Origin: JAVBNF01 sp031551725
Lineage (GTDB): Bacteria; Bacteroidota; Bacteroidia; Bacteroidales; P3
Length of the DNA stretch: 34,249 nt
Reading direction: 5' to 3'
Assembly (NCBI GenBank): GCA_031551725.1
Contig: JAVBNF010000044.1
Span: forward strand, 1-34,249
Below the pieces are notes generated by a model. That model was not told where the DNA came from and made no database searches. It saw only the letters and a list, made by a program, of their open reading frames with translations. Position 1 is the first letter of the stretch; every line of letters starts with the position of its first letter. Shown here piece after piece: positions 1 through 7,533 of this stretch. The position numbers and the translations under genes were made by a program.

Positions 1-7
1 AAAGCTT

Positions 8-119
<112 letters not shown>

Positions 120-126
120 CTTACTA

Positions 127-160
127 AGCCCCTTTACAGAAATGTAGAGGGGCTTTTTTA
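127..160 (+). terminator. rRNA operon terminator
   Basis: AGCCCCTTTACA and TGTAGAGGGGCT form a 12-bp stem with one G-U pair around a GAAA loop, followed by a run of T. It sits a few bases after the 5S gene and is a textbook intrinsic terminator for the rRNA operon. Confidence 0.9.
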
Positions 161-185
161 TTGTATAGACCTCAGAGATTTTTTG

Positions 186-193
186 TACCTTTG
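186..193 (+). promoter_or_regulatory. putative promoter -7 box (TACCTTTG)
   Basis: The box matches the Bacteroidota -7 consensus TAnnTTTG and lies about 57 nt upstream of the ATG at 251. A TTG at 161-163 could be the -33 element, but the 22-nt spacing is longer than usual. Functional assignment is inferred. Confidence 0.4.
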
Positions 194-250
194 TCATGAA
201 CGATGAAGAGTTTGTTTAAGATATGCATCATTAAAAAAATCTAAATAGTT

Positions 251-736
251 ATGAGTTACCACATTGCTAAAATTGAAAAAAAAACAGACACTCTCAAGAT
301 ATTTGGTTTTGAAGAGCGTAATCCATATATCTATCCACAAGACGAACAAATAATAGATTTTGAAATTACCATATTAGGAGTCAAATGCTATCAAACAAAC
401 AAACTGTACAGTTTCTCGGACGATGCCGATGGTAAATACGAACAATCTACTATGAATCGCCATACAAAGGTAAAAGTGTACGAGAAATCAATAGTTTTGT
501 AAGAGAGCTTATAGATTCCAATTATGGAGAGTTTGAAAAAGTATTAAGTCGAAAATCACTTCGACACTTCATAATCCAAGATCAAGATAGTGTTGTTCAT
601 GTTTTGAGCAACACCGAACCAATTATTCGTATGGCTAAAGAGCTTGGTGTCACAAATATTTTATACAAGCAAGGACGGCTGGAATGTTAGAGGAAAACCT
701 GCGACAATAATACGAATATTAAGAGTTATAAATTGA
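251..736 (+). pseudogene. frameshifted hypothetical protein gene (two reading-frame breaks)
   Basis: An open frame runs from ATG 251 to a stop at 500-502 (83 residues, beginning MSYHIAKIEKK). A second frame is open from 436 to the stop at 688-690 and reads TIYYESPYKGKSVREINSFV, continuing to GVTNILYK. The original frame is open again from about 662 to the stop at 734-736 and ends DGWNVRGKPATIIRILRVIN. Each piece is protein-like and the second has no start codon of its own. The simplest reading is one gene of about 160 codons interrupted by two compensating frameshifts, either true decay or base-calling errors. I do not recognise the family and see no catalytic motif. It sits right after the rRNA terminator with its own putative promoter. 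Alternatively only the first 83 codons are translated. Confidence 0.6.
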
Positions 737-744
737 AATAGAGT

Positions 745-1047
745 ATGGAATATTATCTTTTTAAACAACATAGCCTTGCCAGATGTATTGCCCCTTTACA
801 ATATGAATGGTTAATTGATGGAGAGTGGACACAAGACAGCCGGAGAACATTGGCATTGAATGATGCCTTGATGGATTATGGCGATTATAGTATATCTGAC
901 CAAGACCACATAACACAGGAAATAGCAGAAAAACTTATTCAAAACGGGATAACAGTTTTACAAGGAAATGTTGGCTATGGAACATTCTATCGTGAACCTA
1001 AAACGATTCAATTAAGTAATTGGAAAAAGCCCGATTTATTAAAATAA
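745..1047 (+). CDS. hypothetical protein, 100 aa
   Basis: This is a small soluble protein of 100 residues with no signal peptide or membrane segment. It begins MEYYLFKQHSLARC and is rich in aromatic and acidic residues. It starts 8 nt after the last stop of the broken gene and ends 11 nt before the alarmone hydrolase, so it probably belongs to one transcript with the genes up to crcB. No family or motif is recognised. Support for coding comes from the clean open frame, tight packing and absence of a better frame. It could be an immunity-like or accessory protein, but nothing in the sequence shows this. Confidence 0.65.
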   Translation: MEYYLFKQHSLARCIAPLQYEWLIDGEWTQDSRRTLALNDALMDYGDYSISDQDHITQEIAEKLIQNGITVLQGNVGYGTFYREPKTIQLSNWKKPDLLK

Positions 1048-1058
1048 CATAAAATAAA

Positions 1059-1511
1059 ATGTCAACGTTAGTAAAAGCTATAGAAATAGCAATTTCTGCT
1101 CATAAAGGTCAAAAAGATAAATCAGGTACAGAATATATTCTACACCCTCTTCGCGTAATGGAACGAGGGAAAACAGAAGTCGAAAAAATTTGTGGTGTAT
1201 TGCACGATGTTGTTGAGGATAGTGATTGGACTTTTGAGACACTTGAAAACGAAGGGTTTTCAGCCGAAATAATTGCGGTATTGCGTTATGTTACCAAAAA
1301 GTCGGAGGATGAAGATTATGACGAGTTCATAGACAGAGTTACACAAAATCCTATTGCCATACAAATTAAAATCAACGATTTACTTGACAATATGGACATA
1401 ACTCGATTTAAAGAGCTTAATGAATCAGACTTAAAACGTTTGAATAAATATTTGAAAGCATATTGGAAGTTGCGAAAGGAAATATACAAAAACGGAAGTT
1501 ACAATAATTAA
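1059..1511 (+). CDS. HD-domain (p)ppGpp hydrolase-like protein (small alarmone hydrolase)
   Basis: The 150 residues match the compact hydrolase half of RelA/SpoT proteins (Mesh1-like small alarmone hydrolases). Visible motifs are AHKGQKDKSG near residues 14-23, H29 in YILHP, the metal pair H49-D50 and the E53-D54 dyad in HDVVEDSDW, and D107 in KINDLLDN, equivalent to the usual KxxDxxxN helix. These are the Mn-binding and catalytic positions, so it should be active on (p)ppGpp or a related 3'-phosphorylated nucleotide. There is no synthetase, TGS or ACT domain. It lies between an orphan gene and crcB with 11- and 18-nt gaps. It may tune alarmone levels or detoxify a nucleotide made by a partner; related HD proteins can hydrolyse other substrates, so the exact substrate is open. 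Confidence 0.85.
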   Translation: MSTLVKAIEIAISAHKGQKDKSGTEYILHPLRVMERGKTEVEKICGVLHDVVEDSDWTFETLENEGFSAEIIAVLRYVTKKSEDEDYDEFIDRVTQNPIAIQIKINDLLDNMDITRFKELNESDLKRLNKYLKAYWKLRKEIYKNGSYNN

Positions 1512-1529
1512 AAATAGAGTAAAAGAATT

Positions 1530-1895
1530 ATGAAACTATTATTAATGATTGGCTCTGGAAGCTTTATTGGCGGAATTTTACGTTATTTATTGACACAATT
1601 GGTTCAAACTAAATTTTTCGTAGGTTTGCATATCGGAACATTGGTCGTTAATCTATGTGGTTGTTTTATGATCGGGATTGTTTTCGGGTTGATGAATAGG
1701 ATTCATGCTCCTCAAGAGTGGCGTTGGTTTCTAATGACCGGTTTGCTTGGCGGTTTTACAACGTTTTCAGCCTTTTCGAATGAAACCGTTTGTTTGCTAA
1801 GGGCAGGACAGTTAATAACAGCCGGATCTTATATCTTTGCAAGTGTGTTTTTGGGATTAATAGCAACATATATTGGACATCTTATAGCAGAGTGA
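1530..1895 (+). CDS. crcB: CrcB/Fluc fluoride ion channel
   Basis: This 121-residue membrane protein has four hydrophobic segments and the family signatures: GSGSFIGGILRY at residues 8-19, GTLVVNLCG with the conserved Asn at 41, and GGFTTFSAFS with the pore-lining F79 and F82. Length is normal for a Fluc monomer. These proteins form dual-topology dimers that export fluoride from the cytoplasm. A single copy is present, consistent with a homodimer. Only 18 nt separate it from the alarmone hydrolase, so it is probably co-transcribed, and there is no room for a fluoride riboswitch directly upstream. Confidence 0.95.
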   Translation: MKLLLMIGSGSFIGGILRYLLTQLVQTKFFVGLHIGTLVVNLCGCFMIGIVFGLMNRIHAPQEWRWFLMTGLLGGFTTFSAFSNETVCLLRAGQLITAGSYIFASVFLGLIATYIGHLIAE

Positions 1896-1903
1896 GTTTT
1901 ACA

Positions 1904-2101
1904 ATGAGGACGGTTGAATACATATTTTTAATTGTTTTTTGTGTAATTGCATGTTCATTTGCAAATGCTCAAAATAAGAATAACGATTATCAAGTTGTTG
2001 ATAAGAAAATGACGCAATTTTCCAATGCCAAGAATGTTTCATCAACGGTCCAAGTGGCGGTTTATATCAATGACAATTTTCAACGGATATTGATAAGTTA
2101 A
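1904..2101 (+). CDS. small secreted hypothetical protein, 65 aa
   Basis: The start chosen is ATG 1904, 8 nt after the crcB stop, because it places a clear signal peptide at the N-terminus (MRTVEYIFLIVFCVIACSFA, then NAQ, with likely cleavage before QNKNN). The longer frame reaching back to 1790 would overlap crcB and lacks this logic. The mature part is only about 40 residues, hydrophilic, ending QRILIS. There is no lipobox at the predicted cleavage site and no recognised domain. It may be the remnant N-terminus of a larger exported protein, because the frame simply stops and 125 non-coding bases follow. Confidence 0.5.
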   Translation: MRTVEYIFLIVFCVIACSFANAQNKNNDYQVVDKKMTQFSNAKNVSSTVQVAVYINDNFQRILIS

Positions 2102-2174
2102 GGGATTGTTATAGAATTTGATTTGATGTTTTTCTCCATCAGCAAGTTTAGCATTAGAAGAATTAAAAAAAAAC

Positions 2175-2205
2175 TTGACAAATGTGCTTTTGTATCTTAT
2201 ATTTG
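2175..2205 (+). promoter_or_regulatory. promoter of the nuclease/MBL fusion gene
   Basis: TTGACA at 2175-2180 and TATATTTG at 2198-2205 (a perfect TAnnTTTG box) are separated by 17 nt and end 21 nt before the ATG at 2227. This gives the downstream gene its own promoter, separate from the crcB cluster. Confidence 0.6.
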
Positions 2206-2226
2206 TACGATTAAGAATATCTGAAT

Positions 2227-4314
2227 ATGATTAAAAGAACTTGTTTAAAAATAAAATCGACTTCATTGTTTAAAGAATTGTCTGAGCATGCTCCTAAATG
2301 GTGGGAATTATTAAAACAAGATAAGGAGATTTATATTGAAATCAGAAAAGATGGATATATGGATGCTTATTATAATGGCGGTGCCATTGTGAAAGAATTA
2401 CGGTATTCGAGTAGCGATTTTAAAGCAAAGATCCATGCTAAATATTTAGGCGAAAAAGGAGATAAATATACAAAATGTCCATTGGATATTTTAGATGAAA
2501 AATTGTTAGAAAAAATTAAGAAAATAATTAGAGAAGAACATTATCCTCAAGGCAGTGAAAAAGGAATTCAGGCCAAATTAATCGGAACGGATGGTTTTTA
2601 TTTGGATTCGGAATTTCAATATGATAAAGACAGAATTGACTTGGTATGGTTAGATGTTGTAGATAAAAAGATTATATTTCAGGAATTGAAACATATTTCA
2701 GATGCCCGTTTGCTCAAAAAAATAGATAAAAAAGGGTTAGCGAATTTTGATGATGAAGATATTTTGCGACAAATGCAAAAGTATGAAAAAATTATTGAAG
2801 AAAAAAAGAACGATCTTTTAGAATATTTTAAAGAGCTTTTTAAGAAAAAAAAAGAATTAGGGATTTTATCAAAAAAAATGGATGCAATTAGTGATTTGTC
2901 GGATTATACAATAGAGGGTAAGCCTAAATTACTTATTGTAGATTACGAAGAACCTTATGCTGAAAATAGCAGAAAGGCACAGCGAAAGAAGAACATAGAA
3001 AGCAAGTTGAAGAAAAATAATATTTCCTATTCTTTTATCAATTTGCATCCTAAAATTACAATACATCGTGGTATTAATCAAATTGGAGGCTGTATTACAG
3101 AAATTGCAACCGATACATCTAAAATATTGATTGATTTGGGACATAATTTGCCGAAAGGAGATTATGTTTCGGAAGATATATTTGCAAGTAAGAATGCAAT
3201 AGAAAAACTGACAAGAAATTGTAATGCCATTTTTTATACACATTACCACGGCGACCATGTGGATTTATTTAAATATGTGCCCATGCAAATTCCTCAGTAT
3301 ATCGGTGAAACTGCGAAGAAAATAATGCAATGTAAATATGAGAAATTATCAAAATATCCAGAGCGAACAAGCATTACCAGATATGATGTTGAACTTTTGA
3401 ATTCTTTTCAAACATTTAGAGCAAAAGATCGAATTTTGATAGGAGATATTATCGTTACACCTTATTTTGTTAGTCATTCTGCTTGCGATGCATACATGTT
3501 TTTAATTGAAGCCGCAGGCATACGTATTTTACATACGGGAGATTTTCGGGGACATGGATATTTAGGTAGCGGATTGATGAAAATCCTGGATTATATTGTA
3601 CAAAAGCCAATAGATGTTTTGATAACAGAAGGTACTATGCTTTCGCGAATAGACGAAAATGTAAAGCGGGAATTTGATTTACAGCAAGAAGCTGTTGAGC
3701 TAATGAAGGAGTATAAATATGTTTTTGTTCTTTGTTCATCAACAGATGTTGACCGATTGGCAACTTTCTATCAAGCAAGTACTCAAAATGCCAGAAGTTT
3801 TTTGTGCGATGAGTATCAAAAAGAGATTTTAGAAATTTTTGCAAGTACAACAGAGCTGAAATCAGAAGTTTATAGATTTGATAAAATTAATTTTTATAAA
3901 CATGGACATGAAAAGCAATTGAAATTGATCAAAGATAAGGGGTTTTGCATGTTGGTAAGAAGTAAACATATCGACCGGATTAAAGATCTCATTGCACAAC
4001 TTCCCAAAGAGAAAGTGTTGTTTGTTTATTCAATGTGGGGTGGATATTTGAATGAAGGGATTCATCGGAAACAAGAATATGTTGAATTGTGGAAATTATT
4101 TGTAAATCGGGAAGAACTTCATACTAGCGGACATGCAACAGCGGCAACACTTGCGGAAGTTTGCAAAAAAGTCAATCCAGTTTCTGCAATTATTCCAATT
4201 CATAGTGAATTTTCGCAAAATTTTGATAAATTGAGAATTTCGGACGAATTGAAAAACAAAATTATTACGAAGACGATGAAAATGAAGAATGTTAAAATAA
4301 TCATACAGAATTGA
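2227..4314 (+). CDS. fusion of a PD-(D/E)XK nuclease-like domain with an RNase J-type MBL/beta-CASP ribonuclease
   Basis: The protein has 695 residues. The C-terminal two thirds (about 280-695) carry the whole metallo-beta-lactamase/beta-CASP set: D303 in LIDLG, HYHGDH at 339-344, H417 in VSHS, D439 in HTGDF, E468 in ITEGT, HTSGHA at 632-637, and IPIHSE at 656-661 with H659. The last two match RNase J motifs B and C, so an RNA nuclease is expected. The N-terminal part contains IDLV with D138, then FQELK with E153 and K155, then QMQKY with Q182 and Y186. That spacing looks like the D, ExK and QxxxY signature of PD-(D/E)XK nucleases. A lysine-rich helical linker spans about 185-265. The gene has its own promoter and is AT-rich compared with the ZIP gene after it, which hints at transfer. 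Two nuclease centres in one chain suggest nucleic-acid defence or RNA quality control; the role is inferred. Confidence 0.85.
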   Translation: MIKRTCLKIKSTSLFKELSEHAPKWWELLKQDKEIYIEIRKDGYMDAYYNGGAIVKELRYSSSDFKAKIHAKYLGEKGDKYTKCPLDILDEKLLEKIKKIIREEHYPQGSEKGIQAKLIGTDGFYLDSEFQYDKDRIDLVWLDVVDKKIIFQELKHISDARLLKKIDKKGLANFDDEDILRQMQKYEKIIEEKKNDLLEYFKELFKKKKELGILSKKMDAISDLSDYTIEGKPKLLIVDYEEPYAENSRKAQRKKNIESKLKKNNISYSFINLHPKITIHRGINQIGGCITEIATDTSKILIDLGHNLPKGDYVSEDIFASKNAIEKLTRNCNAIFYTHYHGDHVDLFKYVPMQIPQYIGETAKKIMQCKYEKLSKYPERTSITRYDVELLNSFQTFRAKDRILIGDIIVTPYFVSHSACDAYMFLIEAAGIRILHTGDFRGHGYLGSGLMKILDYIVQKPIDVLITEGTMLSRIDENVKREFDLQQEAVELMKEYKYVFVLCSSTDVDRLATFYQASTQNARSFLCDEYQKEILEIFASTTELKSEVYRFDKINFYKHGHEKQLKLIKDKGFCMLVRSKHIDRIKDLIAQLPKEKVLFVYSMWGGYLNEGIHRKQEYVELWKLFVNREELHTSGHATAATLAEVCKKVNPVSAIIPIHSEFSQNFDKLRISDELKNKIITKTMKMKNVKIIIQN

Positions 4315-4345
4315 TTTGTTAAGAATGAAAAATGTCGTACTTTCG
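4315..4345 (+). promoter_or_regulatory. promoter of ZIP transporter gene
   Basis: TTTG at 4315-4318 and TACTTTCG at 4338-4345 (one mismatch to TAnnTTTG) are spaced by 19 nt, the usual Bacteroidota arrangement, and end 21 nt before ATG 4367. The -33 box overlaps the bases just after the upstream stop codon. Confidence 0.5.
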
Positions 4346-4366
4346 TAAAAATTAAAAAGATTAATC

Positions 4367-5116
4367 ATGTTAAACGCAATACTCCTTGGATTTCTTTCCG
4401 GATCAGCACTCTTAATCGGTGCGGTTTTCGGACTAAAAATGACGATCGGTAAAAGAGTCATTGCCGCTGTGATGGCCTTTGGCGCCGGTGTATTGATTTC
4501 TGCATTGTCCATCGATTTGATGCTTGAGGCGTTCGATCGTAGCCATGATGCATGGACGATTGGACTGAGTTTTCTCGGCGGTGCCTTGGTATTTGTGCTC
4601 GGCGATTATTTTATCGATAATGCCGGCGGACAACATCGCAAAAGCATGCATGCTGTTAATGGAGACAATAATGATAATGAAGATAACTCCGGAACCGCTA
4701 TTTTCCTGGGAACCTTGCTCGACGGCATTCCCGAATCATTTGTGGTTGGTGCATCCATTGCAGCCGGTGGAGCAACAGGCTTGGTTTTTGTTGCAGCCGT
4801 ATTTTTGAGTAATTTACCCGAAGGGATGTCTGGAACGATGGGAATGAAATCATCCGGAATGTCTAATCGAAATATTGTGCTTTTATGGATAGGAACGCTT
4901 GTTGTGACAATACTTTCATCGATGGGCGGCTACTTGTTTCTTGGCGATGCTTCGGAAAGTGTAAGTGCCGGTGTCAAAGCCTTTGCGTCCGGCGCAATCC
5001 TTGCAATGCTTTGCGATACCATGATTCCGGAAGCCTTTAAATTCGGCGGTAGGGCGGTGGCATTAATTTCCGTATTCGGATTTTTACTGGCGTTTTTATT
5101 AAGTAAGGCAATTTAG
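4367..5116 (+). CDS. ZIP-family divalent metal transporter
   Basis: This 249-residue inner-membrane protein has about eight hydrophobic segments and an acidic hydrophilic loop (about residues 93-108, rich in Asn, Asp and His) between TM3 and TM4, as in ZIP carriers. The metal-site helices are visible as LDGIPESFVVG (TM4, with Asp in place of the frequent His) and LSNLPEGMSG (TM5). ZIP proteins move Zn, Fe or Mn into the cytoplasm, though some bacterial members act in the other direction. Specificity cannot be read from the sequence. It has its own promoter and is followed by a large palindromic element. Confidence 0.88.
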   Translation: MLNAILLGFLSGSALLIGAVFGLKMTIGKRVIAAVMAFGAGVLISALSIDLMLEAFDRSHDAWTIGLSFLGGALVFVLGDYFIDNAGGQHRKSMHAVNGDNNDNEDNSGTAIFLGTLLDGIPESFVVGASIAAGGATGLVFVAAVFLSNLPEGMSGTMGMKSSGMSNRNIVLLWIGTLVVTILSSMGGYLFLGDASESVSAGVKAFASGAILAMLCDTMIPEAFKFGGRAVALISVFGFLLAFLLSKAI

Positions 5117-5125
5117 TACTTTTCA

Positions 5126-5253
5126 GAAACTGTTTAAATTTTGACAGGATGAACAGGATTAACATGTTTCTTATTTTGCCGAAGGCAAAATCATCCTGTA
5201 AATCTTGTTAATCCTGTCTAGAAAGAATTTTTGTTTAATTTTTAAGCAGTTTC
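5126..5253. repeat. nested palindromic intergenic element
   Basis: Three concentric inverted repeats are visible. The outer arms 5126-5142 and 5237-5253 match at 14 of 17 positions around GAAACTG/CAGTTTC. The middle arms 5143-5166 (GACAGGATGAACAGGATTAA) and 5192-5218 are near-complementary. A perfect inner hairpin ATTTTGCC-GAA-GGCAAAAT lies at 5173-5191. The middle arms are of the ACAGGATTAACAGGAT type often seen dispersed in Bacteroidota intergenic DNA. It could act as a transcript end for the ZIP gene or be a MITE/REP-like insertion. Confidence 0.75.
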
Positions 5254-5295
5254 TCAAATAAATAAGGAAAAAACATTTAATTTAATCAAAATTAT

Positions 5296-5303
5296 TACCT
5301 TTG
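5296..5303 (+). promoter_or_regulatory. promoter -7 box (TACCTTTG)
   Basis: This is a perfect TAnnTTTG box 26 nt before ATG 5330. No clear -33 TTG is present at the expected distance, so strength is uncertain. Confidence 0.45.
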
Positions 5304-5329
5304 TAAAGTAAAAATCAAAAACCAATTTT

Positions 5330-6145
5330 ATGAAAAAAATTATTTCATTTGCATGTATTACGGTTATGGGATTTGTAATGTTTTCTTGTGGAAGCAAGCC
5401 GAATAATAGCGTACAACCTGAAACCATTCAAGAAATAGCAATTGCAGATTCAACTGCTGCTCAAGTAGATTCGTTGTTCGCTTTAATAGCCGATCAACTT
5501 CCTACATATCCTTTTAAGGCAATTAAAAATGGTGCCATTACCCTTTCCGATCGTGATAAAAAGATAAAGCCTGATTATTTAATGCCTTTATCAAAAGCAG
5601 CGCATTTACAAACGTTAACACAAAAACATATTGCCCTTAAGATTTATGTAATTGATCGTGCTGTTGCAGAATGGTACGGGATGAATACGAATGAATATAC
5701 GGAAGTAATTGCAAAATTGATGGCAGATGTGGATGTGAGAGAATTTCCTTTCCGTGAAGGAATCGATTGGAAATCTCCGGATGCGAATAAGATTTTTCTC
5801 GAAAGAACGCACGCCGTTATTAAGGAACATAAAGAAAAAGGCGAATTGAATTATTTTATTGAACGTGTTGCTGCATCATTGATTGAATGTACTTATTTGT
5901 TTGCACAAAATCCGGAAGTATATTCAAAAAATCTCACAGACGATAATTTTGCTGCTCTTTCGTATCAATTAGGGGTGATGCATTTGATTGTGGATAAAAT
6001 GTCGGATCTTTATCCTGATATGGCGCCCATTCGCAACGTGATGGATATTCTCGAACCTATAAATGCGGATAACAAAAAATTATTTTTAGAGCAACTGAAA
6101 GCAGTTACTCCTCAGCTTACTGAAGCACGTAATAGTTTGATATAG
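5330..6145 (+). CDS. hypothetical lipoprotein
   Basis: The 271-residue protein opens with a lipoprotein signal: MKKIISFACITVMGFVMFSC, with the lipobox Cys at residue 20 followed by Gly-Ser, so it should be lipidated and exported. The mature part is mainly helical and charged (for example RAVAEWYGMNTNEYTEVIAK), with no recognised domain, repeat or catalytic motif. It has its own promoter and is bounded by a palindromic element upstream and a bidirectional terminator downstream, making it a single-gene unit. Function unknown. Confidence 0.85.
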   Translation: MKKIISFACITVMGFVMFSCGSKPNNSVQPETIQEIAIADSTAAQVDSLFALIADQLPTYPFKAIKNGAITLSDRDKKIKPDYLMPLSKAAHLQTLTQKHIALKIYVIDRAVAEWYGMNTNEYTEVIAKLMADVDVREFPFREGIDWKSPDANKIFLERTHAVIKEHKEKGELNYFIERVAASLIECTYLFAQNPEVYSKNLTDDNFAALSYQLGVMHLIVDKMSDLYPDMAPIRNVMDILEPINADNKKLFLEQLKAVTPQLTEARNSLI

Positions 6146-6160
6146 GTTTTATAAAATATG

Positions 6161-6197
6161 AAAAACGCGTCTTTGATAGTTCAAGGACGCGTTTTTT
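6161..6197. terminator. bidirectional terminator between convergent genes
   Basis: AAAACGCGTC with its extension TTTGA pairs with TTCAAGGACGCGTTTT across a short loop, flanked by A-rich and T-rich runs. It lies between the stops of the lipoprotein gene (+) and the MarC gene (-) and can serve both strands. Confidence 0.85.
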
Positions 6198-6213
6198 ATT
6201 TTTAATATAAAAA

Positions 6214-6876
6214 TTATAAAATGTTCAAGTGAAAAATCTTCGAAACGCCCATCACCACAATCTGCAAACCGATACAAAAAGAAAAGAACGCCACAAGTTT
6301 GTTGATGATCATATTCACCGTATCCCCCAGGCCTTTTAGGATTTTTGGGCCGTGAAGAAGAAAAATATAAAAGATTAAGCAAATAATCAAAATTGCGAGT
6401 CCGATAATTGCTACGCCCAAACTTGTTTGCCAAAAATTACCTTTTATAGTTGCGGACGCCAGTAAGGTTAAAACAACCGAAATGCTCCCCGGACCAAAGC
6501 TGAAAGGAAAAGCAATCGGATAAAATAGTTTACGTTCAATATCCGCCATTTCAACATGAGGAATTTTCATCTCATCGTTATTTGCATTGGTGGCCAATCG
6601 CGCCCAGCCTGTACGGCAAATAAGCAAACCTCCACCAAGCTGAATCACAGGAATTGCAAGTCCGAAAACCCGCAAAATAAGGTGGCCGGCTATTAAACTG
6701 CCAATGCCGATAGCCAAGCAATTCACGATTACTTTTCGAATTGCTGATCGGCGTTGAAATTCTCCCAAATCGCCCATAAAACCATTTACCACAATTGAGT
6801 TTCCGATGGGGTTCATCACTTGAAACATCGCCATGAACGATGTTAAAAATAAATAGGTGAAGTGTTCGGTATCCAT
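6214..6876 (-). CDS. MarC/UPF0056 family integral membrane protein
   Basis: This 220-residue polytopic protein has six predicted membrane segments and the family's N-terminal signature VMNPIGNS (about residues 20-27), followed by FGPGSISV in the middle. MarC-family proteins sit in the inner membrane; their transported substrate is not firmly established and the old link to multiple antibiotic resistance is doubtful. The ATG lies 2 nt after the queE stop, so the two are very probably co-transcribed, although no functional link is evident. Confidence 0.9.
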   Translation of the reverse strand: MDTEHFTYLFLTSFMAMFQVMNPIGNSIVVNGFMGDLGEFQRRSAIRKVIVNCLAIGIGSLIAGHLILRVFGLAIPVIQLGGGLLICRTGWARLATNANNDEMKIPHVEMADIERKLFYPIAFPFSFGPGSISVVLTLLASATIKGNFWQTSLGVAIIGLAILIICLIFYIFLLHGPKILKGLGDTVNMIINKLVAFFSFCIGLQIVVMGVSKIFHLNIL

Positions 6877-6878
6877 AC

Positions 6879-7481
6879 TTAAGGAATATTGGTGTATTTA
6901 TGCATTTGAATAGACAAACGCCATTGCGGATGCTGCTTGATATATTCAATAATCATTGGTGTCACTTCTGCGCGTTTCGACCATTCGGCCTGTAAAAGCA
7001 ATGCGCAATTTTTATTCACTTTCGGAGCGAGACTTTCGGCCCATTCCAAATCATTTTCATTTTCAATAATGACCTTGAGTTCGTTTGCACGAAGATAATT
7101 TTCATTTAGCGGAAGCGCTTGCTTTTTGGGTGAAATACAAATCCAATCCCATTGTCCAGTACGTTTTTCGGAGCCGGAAGTTTCTAATGAAAGTTCGCAT
7201 CCCATATGGCGTAAAGTCATGCACAATTCATCCAAATTATGCAGAAGCGGCTCGCCACCTGTGATTACAACCATTTTGGCGCCAATTTGTTTTACTTCTT
7301 TCACTAAATCACTTACCGAACGCTGTGGCCAAGCGTTCATATTCCAGGCTTCTTTTACGTCGCAAAACGGACAGCCGATTTTACAACCGGCCAAGCGGAT
7401 GAAATACGCCGCCCGACCACTATTCAAGCCTTCGCCTTGCAAGCTGTAAAAAGATTCCATTATTGGAAGTAATTGTCCCAT
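6879..7481 (-). CDS. queE: 7-carboxy-7-deazaguanine synthase (radical SAM)
   Basis: This 200-residue radical SAM enzyme carries the CX3CX2C cluster motif at C33, C37 and C40 (GCKIGCPFC), preceded by FYSLQGEG and followed by VVITGGEPLL, all typical of QueE. It converts 6-carboxy-tetrahydropterin to 7-carboxy-7-deazaguanine in the preQ0/queuosine pathway. The short length fits the Bacteroidota form. The C-terminus QMHKYTNIP matches the family ending. The start is ATG 7481; an internal Met8 is a weaker alternative because residues 1-7 align with the family start. No preQ1 riboswitch is visible upstream. Confidence 0.95.
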   Translation of the reverse strand: MGQLLPIMESFYSLQGEGLNSGRAAYFIRLAGCKIGCPFCDVKEAWNMNAWPQRSVSDLVKEVKQIGAKMVVITGGEPLLHNLDELCMTLRHMGCELSLETSGSEKRTGQWDWICISPKKQALPLNENYLRANELKVIIENENDLEWAESLAPKVNKNCALLLQAEWSKRAEVTPMIIEYIKQHPQWRLSIQMHKYTNIP

Positions 7482-7501
7482 TGTTCTATAGTTTCTAGTT
7501 T

Positions 7502-7533
7502 GTCATGGCGAGCACCGCAGGTGCGTGGCCATC
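7502..7533. repeat. dispersed GTCATTGCGAG-type palindromic repeat, copy 1
   Basis: The sequence starts GTCATGGCGAGC and ends GCGTGGCCATCT around a CACCGCAGGTG inner palindrome. It fits the pattern GTCAT(T/G)GC..GC(n)CGTGGC(A/C)ATC. A related copy in reverse orientation lies at 16139-16164. Confidence 0.6.

Noticed and set aside
1512..1529. Fluoride riboswitch before crcB
   Set aside because: Only 18 nt separate crcB from the gene before it, too short for the aptamer.
2227..4314. Claim that the fusion lies in a defence island
   Set aside because: No recognised restriction-modification, CRISPR or other defence gene is adjacent; only the enzyme architecture is suggestive.
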